Assembly: GCA_013043685.1 (NCBI GenBank)
Contig: JABDNT010000046.1
Location: forward strand, 92,439-156,438
Direction: 5' to 3'
From: Flavobacteriaceae bacterium
Lineage (GTDB): Bacteria; Bacteroidota; Bacteroidia; Flavobacteriales; Flavobacteriaceae
DNA length: 64,000 nucleotides
Part shown: positions 1 to 9,417 of the stretch, in pieces
Position numbering within the stretch: position 1 is the first letter of the stretch
Layout of the letters: every line of letters begins with the position of its first letter
Made by a program: the position numbers and the translations under genes
The notes under the pieces: generated by a model
The model's input: the letters and a program-made list of their open reading frames with translations, nothing else
What the model was told of the DNA's origin: nothing
Database searches by the model: none

Positions 1-207
1 GTATCGCTTGGAGGCTCTTTTAAGGGTTTTACCTTAACACTGGATGAAGGGAACAATCAAATAGTATTCCAGGCATTGAATCAGGGTAGTTCCGGGCCAA
101 ATACTGCCGAATTACATGTATATAACGACAAGGGTCAGCTAATCTCAGCTGCCGAATGGAATCTGCTTACCGGAAATAAAGCGACCATAGAGGTACTAAA
201 GCAATAG
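1..207 (+). CDS. C-terminal fragment of an unknown protein (5' end outside window)
   Basis: Frame 1 is open from base 1 to TAG at 205-207: VSLGGSFKGFTLTLDEGNNQIVFQALNQGSSGPNTAELHVYNDKGQLISAAEWNLLTGNKATIEVLKQ. Confidence 0.7.
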   Translation, partial: VSLGGSFKGFTLTLDEGNNQIVFQALNQGSSGPNTAELHVYNDKGQLISAAEWNLLTGNKATIEVLKQ

Positions 208-240
208 GTAATTGTAAAGATTATAGGGAGCTGTGGACTG

Positions 241-903
241 CTAGTTCTTTTTTTCTTCGGTTTCGTCCTCTTCCTTCATCTCACTCTCATCTGCATTCAG
301 TTTTTCCAAAAGCTGATCGTAATTCTCAATTTCAGAATAAAGCGTACCTCCCAGGCTTACGATTGGATTTGTAATTGAATCGTATGGAGTTTTGGTATAT
401 TTAAAAGTTCGAACGAGAAAATCTTTCACTTCCGGTTTTTCCTGCAGGTTCATCGTGCGATACTTATAATAACTCTTATCCAGTTTACTCACAAGACTGT
501 CACAGGTGCTGCAGCCATCTTTCAGATAGACGAGTATATTCTTTTTAGGATCTATCTTCACCTGCGTTGATGGTTTGCGCACGACACGGCGGGATAAGCT
601 ATCATTTACAGTGAGTTCGTAGGTATAGACCGGAACACGGCCTCGCTCCACAACCAGGCTGGCAATGTTGATCTTTGAAGCCTTCGGAACTCTGTGTAGT
701 CTGGGGGTACCAGCTCTTTGACGAAATCCGGATCCCTTGACCTTGATAGAGACATCCAGGTCATGTTCGTTCTCATTTATGGCATATATCATTAATCTGT
801 TGTTCACTCTTTCGTCCACGATCTTTATAGGACGGTCTTGTGCAGACAAAGTAAGTTGAACGGCAAATACCAGTAGGATAAATACGTTGAGCGGTTTTTT
901 CAT
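241..903 (-). CDS. Exported hypothetical protein with glutaredoxin/thioredoxin-like CSTC motif
   Basis: ORF with signal peptide if started at MKKPLNVFILLVFAVQLTLSAQ (cat 901-903); YLKDGCSTCDSL resembles a CxxC glutaredoxin motif. Confidence 0.7.
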   Translation of the reverse strand: MKKPLNVFILLVFAVQLTLSAQDRPIKIVDERVNNRLMIYAINENEHDLDVSIKVKGSGFRQRAGTPRLHRVPKASKINIASLVVERGRVPVYTYELTVNDSLSRRVVRKPSTQVKIDPKKNILVYLKDGCSTCDSLVSKLDKSYYKYRTMNLQEKPEVKDFLVRTFKYTKTPYDSITNPIVSLGGTLYSEIENYDQLLEKLNADESEMKEEDETEEKKN

Positions 904-1020
904 AATACGGGGTTTAACGAGGCACAATATATGTATATTCTTACAAATATTCGATTATTTTATATCTGCTTCGGAGCTTAAGAAATGGTATTCTTTAATT
1001 AAGAAAATAAATTTCACGAA

Positions 1021-1596
1021 ATGGTTATCTTTAAATCTCTGAAAAGAATTCGAACATACATGAAAAAAAAGTTTTGGACTTCAGATAAGGTTGTAAGTTT
1101 TGTAGCAATATGTATTAGTTTATTCACACTTTATATTTTCGTAAAACAAACAAATATTATCGAGGAGCAAAGTAGGCGTTCCGTAATGCCCTATCTCATG
1201 CTGGAATCTTCTAATAATAGTGAGAATAACACATATTCCATTAGCATAGTAAACTACGGGGTGGGCCCGGCAATTGTAGAAAGCAGAGTGATCCATTATA
1301 AAGAGAAGGTCTATGATATGGAACTCTATGAATTCCTTCAAAAACAAATCCCTGAAATGGATAGTGTGGAATTACTAAACACGACAACGCTGCAAGTTGG
1401 GGTAGCAATCCCTTCATCCAGCGAACGCAATGTTATAACTGCAGGAGGTGATAAGAGTAGTTATATTAATTTTCTTAGGATCATGAGTAAATTATCCGAA
1501 GAAGGATTCAACTATGAAATTAAATACAGGTCCATTTACGACGAACACTGGATGATTTCGGGAAAAGACCAAGTGCCTGTTTTGCAGGAGGATTAA
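1021..1596 (+). CDS. Hypothetical membrane-anchored protein
   Basis: 191 aa ORF with one N-terminal TM (VVSFVAICISLFTLYIFV) and an extracytoplasmic-looking remainder. Confidence 0.65.
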   Translation: MVIFKSLKRIRTYMKKKFWTSDKVVSFVAICISLFTLYIFVKQTNIIEEQSRRSVMPYLMLESSNNSENNTYSISIVNYGVGPAIVESRVIHYKEKVYDMELYEFLQKQIPEMDSVELLNTTTLQVGVAIPSSSERNVITAGGDKSSYINFLRIMSKLSEEGFNYEIKYRSIYDEHWMISGKDQVPVLQED

Positions 1597-1700
1597 ATGT
1601 AGGTCAATTTATAAATCAAGACCTATATCATATATGAATACCCATCTTGTATAGGATTAACTATTATCTTTAAACCTCTCTCATTATAATTCAAAAAACT

Positions 1701-3395
1701 ATGAAATCGAATAGAATACTCACATTACTATTTCTTTTTAGTCTGTCTTATTTCTTTGGGAATGCACAAACTATCGAGCAAATCCGTGAGATGCACAACG
1801 AAGTTCCCGACGATCCCTATACAACTGTCGACAAAAGCCGGCAAGCTCGCACACCAGCCTATAAGGTGCGTACCGCGTATTTCTTTACCACACAGGTGAA
1901 TGTGGATGCTGATGGCAATAACATTGTTGGAGATGCAGGAAATGAAACTTCGATCGCCATAGATCCAACAAATCCAAACAGGATCGCTATTGGTTGGAGA
2001 CAATTTGATGATGTCGGCAGTAATTTTAGACAAGCAGGTTACGGATACTCTTTGGACGGAGGATATAATTTCACTTTTCCGGGCGTATTGAACCCTGGTG
2101 TCTTCAGGTCCGATCCAGTCCTTGACTTTGATTCGGACGGAAATTTCTATTATAATAGTCTTCGCGGAACTTTCGATTGTGATGTCTTTAAAATCACAGA
2201 CGGAGGAACAGACTGGGGGAGCCCCGTGCCTGCCCGGGGAGGGGATAAGCAGTGGATGACCCTCGATAAAAGCGGTGGGTCGAGCGCCGGGCATAATTAC
2301 TCTTACTGGAATACTTCTTTCACCACCTGTGCTCCGGGGGCATTTACGAGATCTACCGATGGTAGCAATTCCTTTGAAGATTGTGAAGTTATAGATAATG
2401 AACCATTTTGGGGAACGATGAAAGTTGATGGTAATGGAGACCTGTACATGGTAGGTCGAAATGGTGCCGGAAGCGGTATGGTAGTTGTAAAATCAACCAA
2501 TGCCAAGGATCCGGGTGAAGTAGTGGACTGGGACTTTGTAACACCCGTCGATCTGGATGGGGTAGTGTACGCTCAGGGTGATGTGAATCCCGCTGGTTTG
2601 GTAGGTCAGGCATGGATAGATACAGATAATTCCGGCGGATCGGGGGATGGTAATGTTTACGTGCTGGGTTCTGTATTGCGATCGGGTGGTGATCCGGCGG
2701 ATGTGATGTTCGCTCGAAGTACCGATGGCGGACTTAGCTTCGAACCACCGGTTCGGGTTAACATCGATACCGGAAATACCTATCAGTGGTTCGGAACCAT
2801 GTCGGTTGCGCCCAATGGAAGAATAGACGTGGTTTATCTGGATACAAGCAGTGCAGGGACCGGTTCGGTGGACTCTCGATTAATTTACTGCTGGTCCGAT
2901 GATCAGGGAGATACATGGAATGATTATTTGATGATATCGGAAATGTTCGATCCGACCATCGGATATCCCAATCAGAATAAAATGGGTGATTATTACGATA
3001 TGAAATCCGACAATGATTATGCGCACCTAGCCTGGTGCAACACTCTAAATGGCGGACAGGACGCCTATTACACCCGCATTTCACCCGAAGGCATACTTGG
3101 AGTTGATGATATTGCCTTAGCAGAAGGATATGGCTTTATTAGCTATCCCAATCCTTTTTCAGAAGAAACCACACTCCAATTCTATACGGGTGATGATCAG
3201 GCAGCACGAATGGACGTTTACAATATGCAAGGCCAATTAGTGAACACTTTGTTCGATGATATTAACTCGGGAACTACAAAAGTTCGCTGGGATGGCACGA
3301 ACGGAGCCGGGCAGCGCATGGCCGAAGGGCTTTATTTTGTTGCTTTGGAAGTAGAAGGAACCAGAAGTCTTCAAAAAGTTATTTTGAAAAAGTAG
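1701..3395 (+). CDS. Secreted sialidase/BNR-repeat beta-propeller protein with T9SS type A sorting domain
   Basis: Signal peptide; S.DGG/ STDGG Asp-box repeats; C-terminus YPNPFSEETTLQF...GLYFVALEVEGTRSLQKVILKK typical of T9SS CTD. Confidence 0.85.
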   Translation: MKSNRILTLLFLFSLSYFFGNAQTIEQIREMHNEVPDDPYTTVDKSRQARTPAYKVRTAYFFTTQVNVDADGNNIVGDAGNETSIAIDPTNPNRIAIGWRQFDDVGSNFRQAGYGYSLDGGYNFTFPGVLNPGVFRSDPVLDFDSDGNFYYNSLRGTFDCDVFKITDGGTDWGSPVPARGGDKQWMTLDKSGGSSAGHNYSYWNTSFTTCAPGAFTRSTDGSNSFEDCEVIDNEPFWGTMKVDGNGDLYMVGRNGAGSGMVVVKSTNAKDPGEVVDWDFVTPVDLDGVVYAQGDVNPAGLVGQAWIDTDNSGGSGDGNVYVLGSVLRSGGDPADVMFARSTDGGLSFEPPVRVNIDTGNTYQWFGTMSVAPNGRIDVVYLDTSSAGTGSVDSRLIYCWSDDQGDTWNDYLMISEMFDPTIGYPNQNKMGDYYDMKSDNDYAHLAWCNTLNGGQDAYYTRISPEGILGVDDIALAEGYGFISYPNPFSEETTLQFYTGDDQAARMDVYNMQGQLVNTLFDDINSGTTKVRWDGTNGAGQRMAEGLYFVALEVEGTRSLQKVILKK

Positions 3396-3397
3396 AC

Positions 3398-3826
3398 CTA
3401 TCGATTTCTCAGGGATTTCATGGCACCAGAATTCAATTGAAAGTCAAGGTCTGGAATGAATGAAGTTATCTTATTTCGCTTGAAGTAAGCCTTGAACTTC
3501 GGAATGATCCGTACTGTATCCTGGTAATAATTTCGTATTACTTCAGAATTCGCTTCAATTCCCATCATGGTGCACCAATTCAGGTAATCTGTGGATTCTT
3601 CAATCAATTCAAATTCTCTGAGCGCAAGAACCACCTTAACGCAGGGATCGTTTAATTGCAAATCATCGTATTCATCCTGAATATAACAATGCTGTTTTTT
3701 ATTCTGAATTGTGAAAATTACAGGAACAAGGTTGAAAATATCCTGGTTGTCTGGCGAAGCATCAACGCTGACGGAATGCTGCCGAATAAAATCTTTTAGT
3801 GCCCTGATTTCGGGATAATCAGGCAT
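3398..3826 (-). CDS. Hypothetical protein
   Basis: 142 aa ORF, good length, convergent with 1701..3395. Confidence 0.6.
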   Translation of the reverse strand: MPDYPEIRALKDFIRQHSVSVDASPDNQDIFNLVPVIFTIQNKKQHCYIQDEYDDLQLNDPCVKVVLALREFELIEESTDYLNWCTMMGIEANSEVIRNYYQDTVRIIPKFKAYFKRNKITSFIPDLDFQLNSGAMKSLRNR

Positions 3827-3829
3827 GAC

Positions 3830-3943
3830 CTATTTCTTCTTGTCGTTTTTCCCCTTGATGATCAAATACAATACGGGACCCAACATGAATAAGATGAGAA
3901 CAATGATAATGACAGCTTGCCAGATTCCAATAGCCAGGGACAT
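3830..3943 (-). CDS. Small single-pass membrane protein, 37 aa
   Basis: Read directly: MSLAIGIWQAVIIIVLILFMLGPVLYLIIKGKNDKKK*; directly upstream of 3398..3826; one hydrophobic helix plus basic tail. Not in supplied track. Confidence 0.6.
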   Translation of the reverse strand: MSLAIGIWQAVIIIVLILFMLGPVLYLIIKGKNDKKK

Positions 3944-3983
3944 GGATTAAGTTTTGGTAAATATAACCCTTTGGTTTTTATAC

Positions 3984-4643
3984 CTAGAATCCTGCGGGCA
4001 ATGTGGCTGTACCAGTAGCTGAATTGGACATGTCCACAGTAATATTGTTTTGCTCTTTAGCGATAAATCCTTTACGATAAATCATGATATTAAGCCACAT
4101 GTCAATTTCCGTGTTAATATAAGAGGTAGCCCCGGATTTTTGCCATTCTGAATTATTTACGAATGCCCTTAGAAACCAGGTTTTGGTCGTTAAATTCGGA
4201 TATGCATAAATCTGATATCCTTCAATATTATCGTCTGATATAAGACTATGAGGCATAATACTTCCGGTTCTTCCAGCTCCCGCGATTCCGCAGGAATAAC
4301 CCTGTACACTTACTAAATAATCTGTGGTTGAGATCTTGGTATCATAGTCGAGCAAACCGTCGGCCGATAAATTACTGAATTTAAATTCGACATAATTAAT
4401 AGGCCCGTATTTACTTAGGTTAATGTCATATCGCGATAGCTCGTTAGCCACTGTATTTACAAGGAATTTGGATCCTCGAATATTAGTATTATCACCCGGA
4501 TCTTCAAGATACAGGCCATCGTCCAACAGAACATCACCATCTACCTCCAGGTCTGCGGAAGGTTCACTTGAATTTATACCGACCTGAGCCATGGTTGCCG
4601 AAATGCAACAAACAAAAACAAGAAGTAGGGTAATTTTTTTCAT
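3984..4643 (-). CDS. Secreted QVGI-family protein (paralog 3 of a tandem triplet)
   Basis: Signal peptide then QVGINSSEPSADLEVDGDV; C-terminus similar to the two upstream ORFs. Confidence 0.75.
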   Translation of the reverse strand: MKKITLLLVFVCCISATMAQVGINSSEPSADLEVDGDVLLDDGLYLEDPGDNTNIRGSKFLVNTVANELSRYDINLSKYGPINYVEFKFSNLSADGLLDYDTKISTTDYLVSVQGYSCGIAGAGRTGSIMPHSLISDDNIEGYQIYAYPNLTTKTWFLRAFVNNSEWQKSGATSYINTEIDMWLNIMIYRKGFIAKEQNNITVDMSNSATGTATLPAGF

Positions 4644-4654
4644 TAGTTCGTTTA

Positions 4655-5281
4655 TTATTCAAAAACTGGAATTGATGAAGCTGTCCCGACATTGGAACCA
4701 CCAAGATTACTCAAGATGGTAGGAAGATCCCTGAAATAGGATTTGTCGTAAACGATAAGTTGGATGTAATATTCCAAACTGTCTGTCGGATCCAGGTCTA
4801 GTTCTACATTTCGTATTTCGAGATGCCAGGTACCACCACTTTTAAAGGTACGCACCACGAAATGGCCGATAGAGAAATTATCGCCGCCAGGCACTTTTTT
4901 AATTGCATCCCCAACATATCTGAAATTTGCTACTCCAACCACATACTTATTGATATCGTATTGGAGGTCGACATCGTTTAGGTTGTCCAAATACACATTA
5001 GTGAAATGATAATTTACCGTGTTGACTGGGGCCACATTTAGTTGATCAACATCTAATAAAGTGATTTGTCCAACGGGTGTGGAATTGGTAACTCTTGTTA
5101 CCAATTTAAAGTCTTCGTCAACGGGGGACACCGTATTCAGGTTACCAGTAACAAATTTTTTCTGAACCAACATCTCTCCGGCAACATGTAAATCTGCCAT
5201 TGGTGTGGTCGTGCCTATACCAACTTGTCCAATTGTTAATCCACAAACCATGAAGAAAATAGAAAGAATACTATGTCTCAT
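4655..5281 (-). CDS. Secreted QVGI-family protein (paralog 2 of a tandem triplet)
   Basis: Signal peptide then QVGIGTTTPMADLHVAGEM. Confidence 0.75.
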   Translation of the reverse strand: MRHSILSIFFMVCGLTIGQVGIGTTTPMADLHVAGEMLVQKKFVTGNLNTVSPVDEDFKLVTRVTNSTPVGQITLLDVDQLNVAPVNTVNYHFTNVYLDNLNDVDLQYDINKYVVGVANFRYVGDAIKKVPGGDNFSIGHFVVRTFKSGGTWHLEIRNVELDLDPTDSLEYYIQLIVYDKSYFRDLPTILSNLGGSNVGTASSIPVFE

Positions 5282-5291
5282 AATGTTTTCT

Positions 5292-5924
5292 TTAATTTAT
5301 GATTGGTGAGGCAGCTGCACCACTGCTAGTATTAGCCATTGGGATATTAACTGTTCCAAACTGTTTGGAAACATCATTCGAGAAAATGAGGGTACTAATT
5401 GTCCAGATACCCATTTGAGTTTCATCGAGATTTGCAGCCTGGGGATAATCTGCCACCAGATGCCATGTTCCATTGTCAATAAATGCAGAGGCGAACGGTA
5501 TACTTGAATTCGTCTCTACACCGGGATTTGAGGTTAAGTCTAATTCCTGGTTAAAACTGGCTGAAGTCACGATGACCACATAATTACTTGCATCTATTCC
5601 GGTGTCGAAATCTTTAACCCAATCAAGATCTGGATCCTCAATCACATATTCCTGGATATAGGCAAGGGCAACTCCTGTTGGATTACTAACATCTAAGGAT
5701 TTTATGGAATTATCTCCTTCCTGAATAAGAAATGTCGTCGTGTCTGTGTCTCGTTGAGGAGTAAAATTGGTGATCTCCAAGCCATTTAAAATGGTCATAT
5801 CACCTGCAACTTCTAATGTTTTCCTTGGATTGGTAGTATTAATACCAACTTGCGAATAGATATTGCCGCTTATAACGAAACAGGCAAGTAAGAAAATCGC
5901 AGCGGGGGCTTTATACGATTTCAT
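5292..5924 (-). CDS. Secreted QVGI-family protein (paralog 1 of a tandem triplet)
   Basis: Signal peptide starting MKSYKAPAAIFLLACFV, then QVGINTTNPRKTLEVAGDM. Confidence 0.75.
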   Translation of the reverse strand: MKSYKAPAAIFLLACFVISGNIYSQVGINTTNPRKTLEVAGDMTILNGLEITNFTPQRDTDTTTFLIQEGDNSIKSLDVSNPTGVALAYIQEYVIEDPDLDWVKDFDTGIDASNYVVIVTSASFNQELDLTSNPGVETNSSIPFASAFIDNGTWHLVADYPQAANLDETQMGIWTISTLIFSNDVSKQFGTVNIPMANTSSGAAASPIIN

Positions 5925-6195
5925 AATTAACAAATTTGGGTTGTACAAATATATAAGGTAATCGTGTAAGTAATTGTTAAAGAGTAGGCTGGAACAGTGA
6001 CGTATAACGAATAAAATTGTATTTCAACGAAAAAAATTAAATTATACGTGTAAACACGTAGGAAAAAAATCAAAATTGTAAGAAATATTCACAGCTACTA
6101 ACACCTTTTCTAAATCTCAAAAAATAATAAATGTTGCTGAAAAGTGTAATATTTATTTATTGTAAGCGACTGATTTTCAAAATAACCACACCATT

Positions 6196-6780
6196 ATGAA
6201 AGCAATTCTATTTTCTTTATTGACGATCTCATTTCTTTTACCAACTAAATCAATTTCACAGACCTACAAGGTCGACCCAACTCACACTGCGGTACTAATG
6301 AAAGTACAGCGATTCGGAGTTGTAAATGTAATAGGGCGTTTTGGCGATGTTACCGGAACAATTACCCTCGATTCGGAGAACAGCGATGCTCTTGATATGG
6401 ATATGAGAGTGGGCGTGGAAAGTTATAGTGCAAATAATCAAGGAGGTGAAGATTCGGCTAAGAGCCGTGCCTTTATGGATTCAATGAATTTTCCTGAGAT
6501 CACCTTCAAATTATCAAATGCAAAAGAAGATGACGGAACGTATACCATAACGGGTGACTTAACCTTGCATGGAGTTACCAAAGAAGTGGAATTTACTGCC
6601 GAGGTAACAGGCCCCAAAATGGATCTTCCTACCCGTAAACAATCGATCGCTATTAGCGGCATGCTGGTGATTAATCGTCTGGACTTTGGTGTAGGGCCGG
6701 AGATGACCCTGCCGGACGGTACAGAAGTAATAAGCAATCGCACAGAAATCATGATGGAAATTCTCGGTATTGCTGAATAA
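6196..6780 (+). CDS. YceI family protein
   Basis: Signal peptide; YKVDPTHTAVLMKVQRFGVVNVIGRFGDVTGTI and FPEITFKLS...LTLHGVTKEVEF are diagnostic of YceI. Confidence 0.92.
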   Translation: MKAILFSLLTISFLLPTKSISQTYKVDPTHTAVLMKVQRFGVVNVIGRFGDVTGTITLDSENSDALDMDMRVGVESYSANNQGGEDSAKSRAFMDSMNFPEITFKLSNAKEDDGTYTITGDLTLHGVTKEVEFTAEVTGPKMDLPTRKQSIAISGMLVINRLDFGVGPEMTLPDGTEVISNRTEIMMEILGIAE

Positions 6781-6789
6781 TCCGGTAAA

Positions 6790-8982
6790 CTAGGCTAAAA
6801 TACTCTCGTGTCCGGAATCCTTTACGAAGAGACAGGAACTGTTGGTCTTTTCTGTCATTTCCTGAACGAACTCAAATTGCAGGTCGGCATGCATCCCGAA
6901 GATATTTAGATCGGCTTGAGGTGCTTTTACCACGACATCCTTAAAATCTCCAACGAAAACCTGGGTTAGAGTTTCGGGAAGCCTGGCCAAATTGGTTAAA
7001 GAATTAAGGAAAATAGTTGCATTCTCTAATTCGGAATCATCATCGATAACCGTGATGAGCCGTATTCTTGCCTTCCAGTTCCGTTTAAGTTTATATGCGA
7101 TCAAAGTAGAAAGATCCAAATTTCCTATGTCCCATCCCAGGCTCCAGTTATTCTTTCTATTGCTAACCCATACATTAATCGTATTTCTTTGCCCTAGTAA
7201 TGCCTTAGCATGCGATTGATAAAGCAGTACCCCAATTTCCAGCCGGATACATTCCCGGATCACCGGCCTCAGCTCTGTTTCGTAATCATCATGCTGCTGC
7301 AAGTTCAGAAATACAATATTAGGCCTGAAGAAAGCTCCTCGTAAAGCCTGATTTCCGTAGTTAACCCCTTTTGCGAATTCAGTGGTATTAATTACTGTCC
7401 AGGACGAGAAGACCCCTCGTTGCCTGAACGATTCCGCAAGGGTATCCAATTCGGAGGTCATACTGCTATTTTCGGAATCTGGTTCAATCCCCAGTAGTTT
7501 TATAGATCCTTTCGGAGCCGCAATATTCCGAAGAAACTCAAAATTCCCGCGTGCACCGGTTAAATCCCGAACTGGAACCATAAGATTTGGTTTCCATGCG
7601 CGCTGTTGCATATTTTTCATTCCCCAGGTATGCTTTGCCGCCCATTCAGCAAAGGAGACAAAAAGCCCGGACCGAACGTCCTCGAATGGTGTTTCCAGAT
7701 TTTGACGGGACAAATACCAATAAACGGCAAGGACAATAGCAATTGTGATCAGGCTAATGGTCGGGTTTATAATGAACATGGCAAGAACTGATGATATCAG
7801 GCCAAGCCAAGGGATCCAGCGTTTTACCTTAAAGATAGGTCGATAACTTATCAATCCTAAATTTTGTTCTATGATCACCACGATATTGATCATGGCATAG
7901 GTTACAAGGAAAAATAAAGTTACTAAAGGGGCCACGGCATTCAGGTTACGTAACAGCATAGTTCCGAAAATCAGTATACCTGTAACCAGCATCGCATTTC
8001 GAGGCTGGCCATTCTTACTCTGACCGGCAAGGAATCCGGAATACGGCAAGACATTGTGCTGCCCCATGGCAAATAGTATTCGCGATGAGCCTACAATAGA
8101 GGCCAGGGCAGAGGAGAAGGTTGCTCCCAGCACTCCCGCAATGATCAACGGCCCCACATACGCCTTATCAATTATAATATTGTAATTGGATATTAACTCT
8201 TGCTCTGTAGCAGTACGGGCCAGCCAAAAGGCCAGAAGCATATAGATCACGAAGCTAACCCCAATGGCCCAAAGTGTACCAATGGGAATACTTTTCCGCG
8301 GACTTTTTAGCTCACCGGACATATTAGCGCCCGCCATTATCCCGGTGGCTGCCGGGAAAAATACAGCAAATACCAGCCAGAAATCACTTCCCTTAAAATC
8401 ATTTTCAGGGGCACCTTTGAAGGTACCCCATTTAAGTGCTTCATCGGAAGCAATTACCATGGAGCCATCATAAGCTGCCAATACGATCGACACAAGTGAT
8501 GCGATAATTACCACCATAATAAGGTATTGTGTTTTTATGGCAAGATTCGCACTTATGTACGCGATGGTAAATAGTCCTATAAAAGCAGAAACATCCACCA
8601 AAAAGGCGTTATGATCGGGAAAAATACCAAGCCATCCTTCCCGGAAACCAAAAATGTACATGGTTACTGCCAGGCCCTGGGAAATGTACCTTGGAATACC
8701 AAGACTACCTCCAACTTCCAGGCCCAGGGATTGTGAGATGATCGCATAAGCTCCGCCTGCACCTATACGGATATTAGTAGTGATCGCCGACATGGAGAGG
8801 GCTGTGCAAAGGGTGATTAGAAAGGAGATGATAATAATGAGCCAGGCACCAATAAGACCGGCATTACCAACAACCCAACCCAATCGCAAATACATAATAA
8901 CACCGAGTATAGTTAGGAGGGTGGGTGTGAATACTCCTCCGAAAGTCCCGAATTTCTTAATTTGCGGTTGGTTGGTCTCCAT
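6790..8982 (-). CDS. SLC12-like (cation-chloride cotransporter) APC-superfamily permease
   Basis: FGTFGGVFTPTLLTILGVIMYLRLGWVVGNAG..., 12-TM N-terminal half and soluble C-terminal domain. Confidence 0.88.
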   Translation of the reverse strand: METNQPQIKKFGTFGGVFTPTLLTILGVIMYLRLGWVVGNAGLIGAWLIIIISFLITLCTALSMSAITTNIRIGAGGAYAIISQSLGLEVGGSLGIPRYISQGLAVTMYIFGFREGWLGIFPDHNAFLVDVSAFIGLFTIAYISANLAIKTQYLIMVVIIASLVSIVLAAYDGSMVIASDEALKWGTFKGAPENDFKGSDFWLVFAVFFPAATGIMAGANMSGELKSPRKSIPIGTLWAIGVSFVIYMLLAFWLARTATEQELISNYNIIIDKAYVGPLIIAGVLGATFSSALASIVGSSRILFAMGQHNVLPYSGFLAGQSKNGQPRNAMLVTGILIFGTMLLRNLNAVAPLVTLFFLVTYAMINIVVIIEQNLGLISYRPIFKVKRWIPWLGLISSVLAMFIINPTISLITIAIVLAVYWYLSRQNLETPFEDVRSGLFVSFAEWAAKHTWGMKNMQQRAWKPNLMVPVRDLTGARGNFEFLRNIAAPKGSIKLLGIEPDSENSSMTSELDTLAESFRQRGVFSSWTVINTTEFAKGVNYGNQALRGAFFRPNIVFLNLQQHDDYETELRPVIRECIRLEIGVLLYQSHAKALLGQRNTINVWVSNRKNNWSLGWDIGNLDLSTLIAYKLKRNWKARIRLITVIDDDSELENATIFLNSLTNLARLPETLTQVFVGDFKDVVVKAPQADLNIFGMHADLQFEFVQEMTEKTNSSCLFVKDSGHESILA

Positions 8983-9041
8983 GGGCGATACAATAATAAG
9001 ACATTTGTAGAATTATTGCACAATACCAGTGGCGGTCATTC

Positions 9042-9305
9042 CTATTTTTTTCTCAGGTCTATTAGTTTATAGGTTAGTATTGTCCCGGCAAATAAAAAGG
9101 TAATGCCATTACCTAAAATAATAGGAAGCTGATTGTTGGATAATCCATAAAGAATCCAAAGCAGAACACCGCTCACAAAGAGTAAATACATTGGCAGCGA
9201 TAATTGTTTCGTATTTCCCGATCGGATCGTTTTAATTGCCTGAGGCAAAAAACTAATGGTTGTAAGAAATGCCGCAACATTTCCAAGTAGGTTTGTTAAG
9301 TCCAT
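9042..9305 (-). CDS. SemiSWEET / PQ-loop sugar transporter
   Basis: 87 aa three-TM ORF with LGNVAAFLTTISFLPQAIKTIRSGNTKQLS. Confidence 0.88.
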   Translation of the reverse strand: MDLTNLLGNVAAFLTTISFLPQAIKTIRSGNTKQLSLPMYLLFVSGVLLWILYGLSNNQLPIILGNGITFLFAGTILTYKLIDLRKK

Positions 9306-9417
9306 AGCACAATTCTTATTTCAAAACAAATTTCCGCCTATTCAACAAAACAGATATCCACTTAAAAGGCAAGTTTTTGTGCTAATTTGATCTGTAAGCT
9401 ACTCGTTATAAGACTGT

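Noticed and set aside
1728-3084. Minus-strand ORFs (188, 67, 74, 108 aa) antisense to the sialidase-like gene
   Set aside because: Shadow ORFs opposite a clear coding frame; compositions (Pro/His/Arg/Cys-rich) and lack of domains are typical antisense artefacts. Same applies to antisense ORFs opposite the VPS10, SLC12 and FtsX genes.
5297-5479. 60 aa ORF MTMEHGIWWQIIPR... on the minus strand
   Set aside because: Same-strand out-of-frame overlap with the QVGI-family CDS 5292..5924, which has signal peptide and paralog support.
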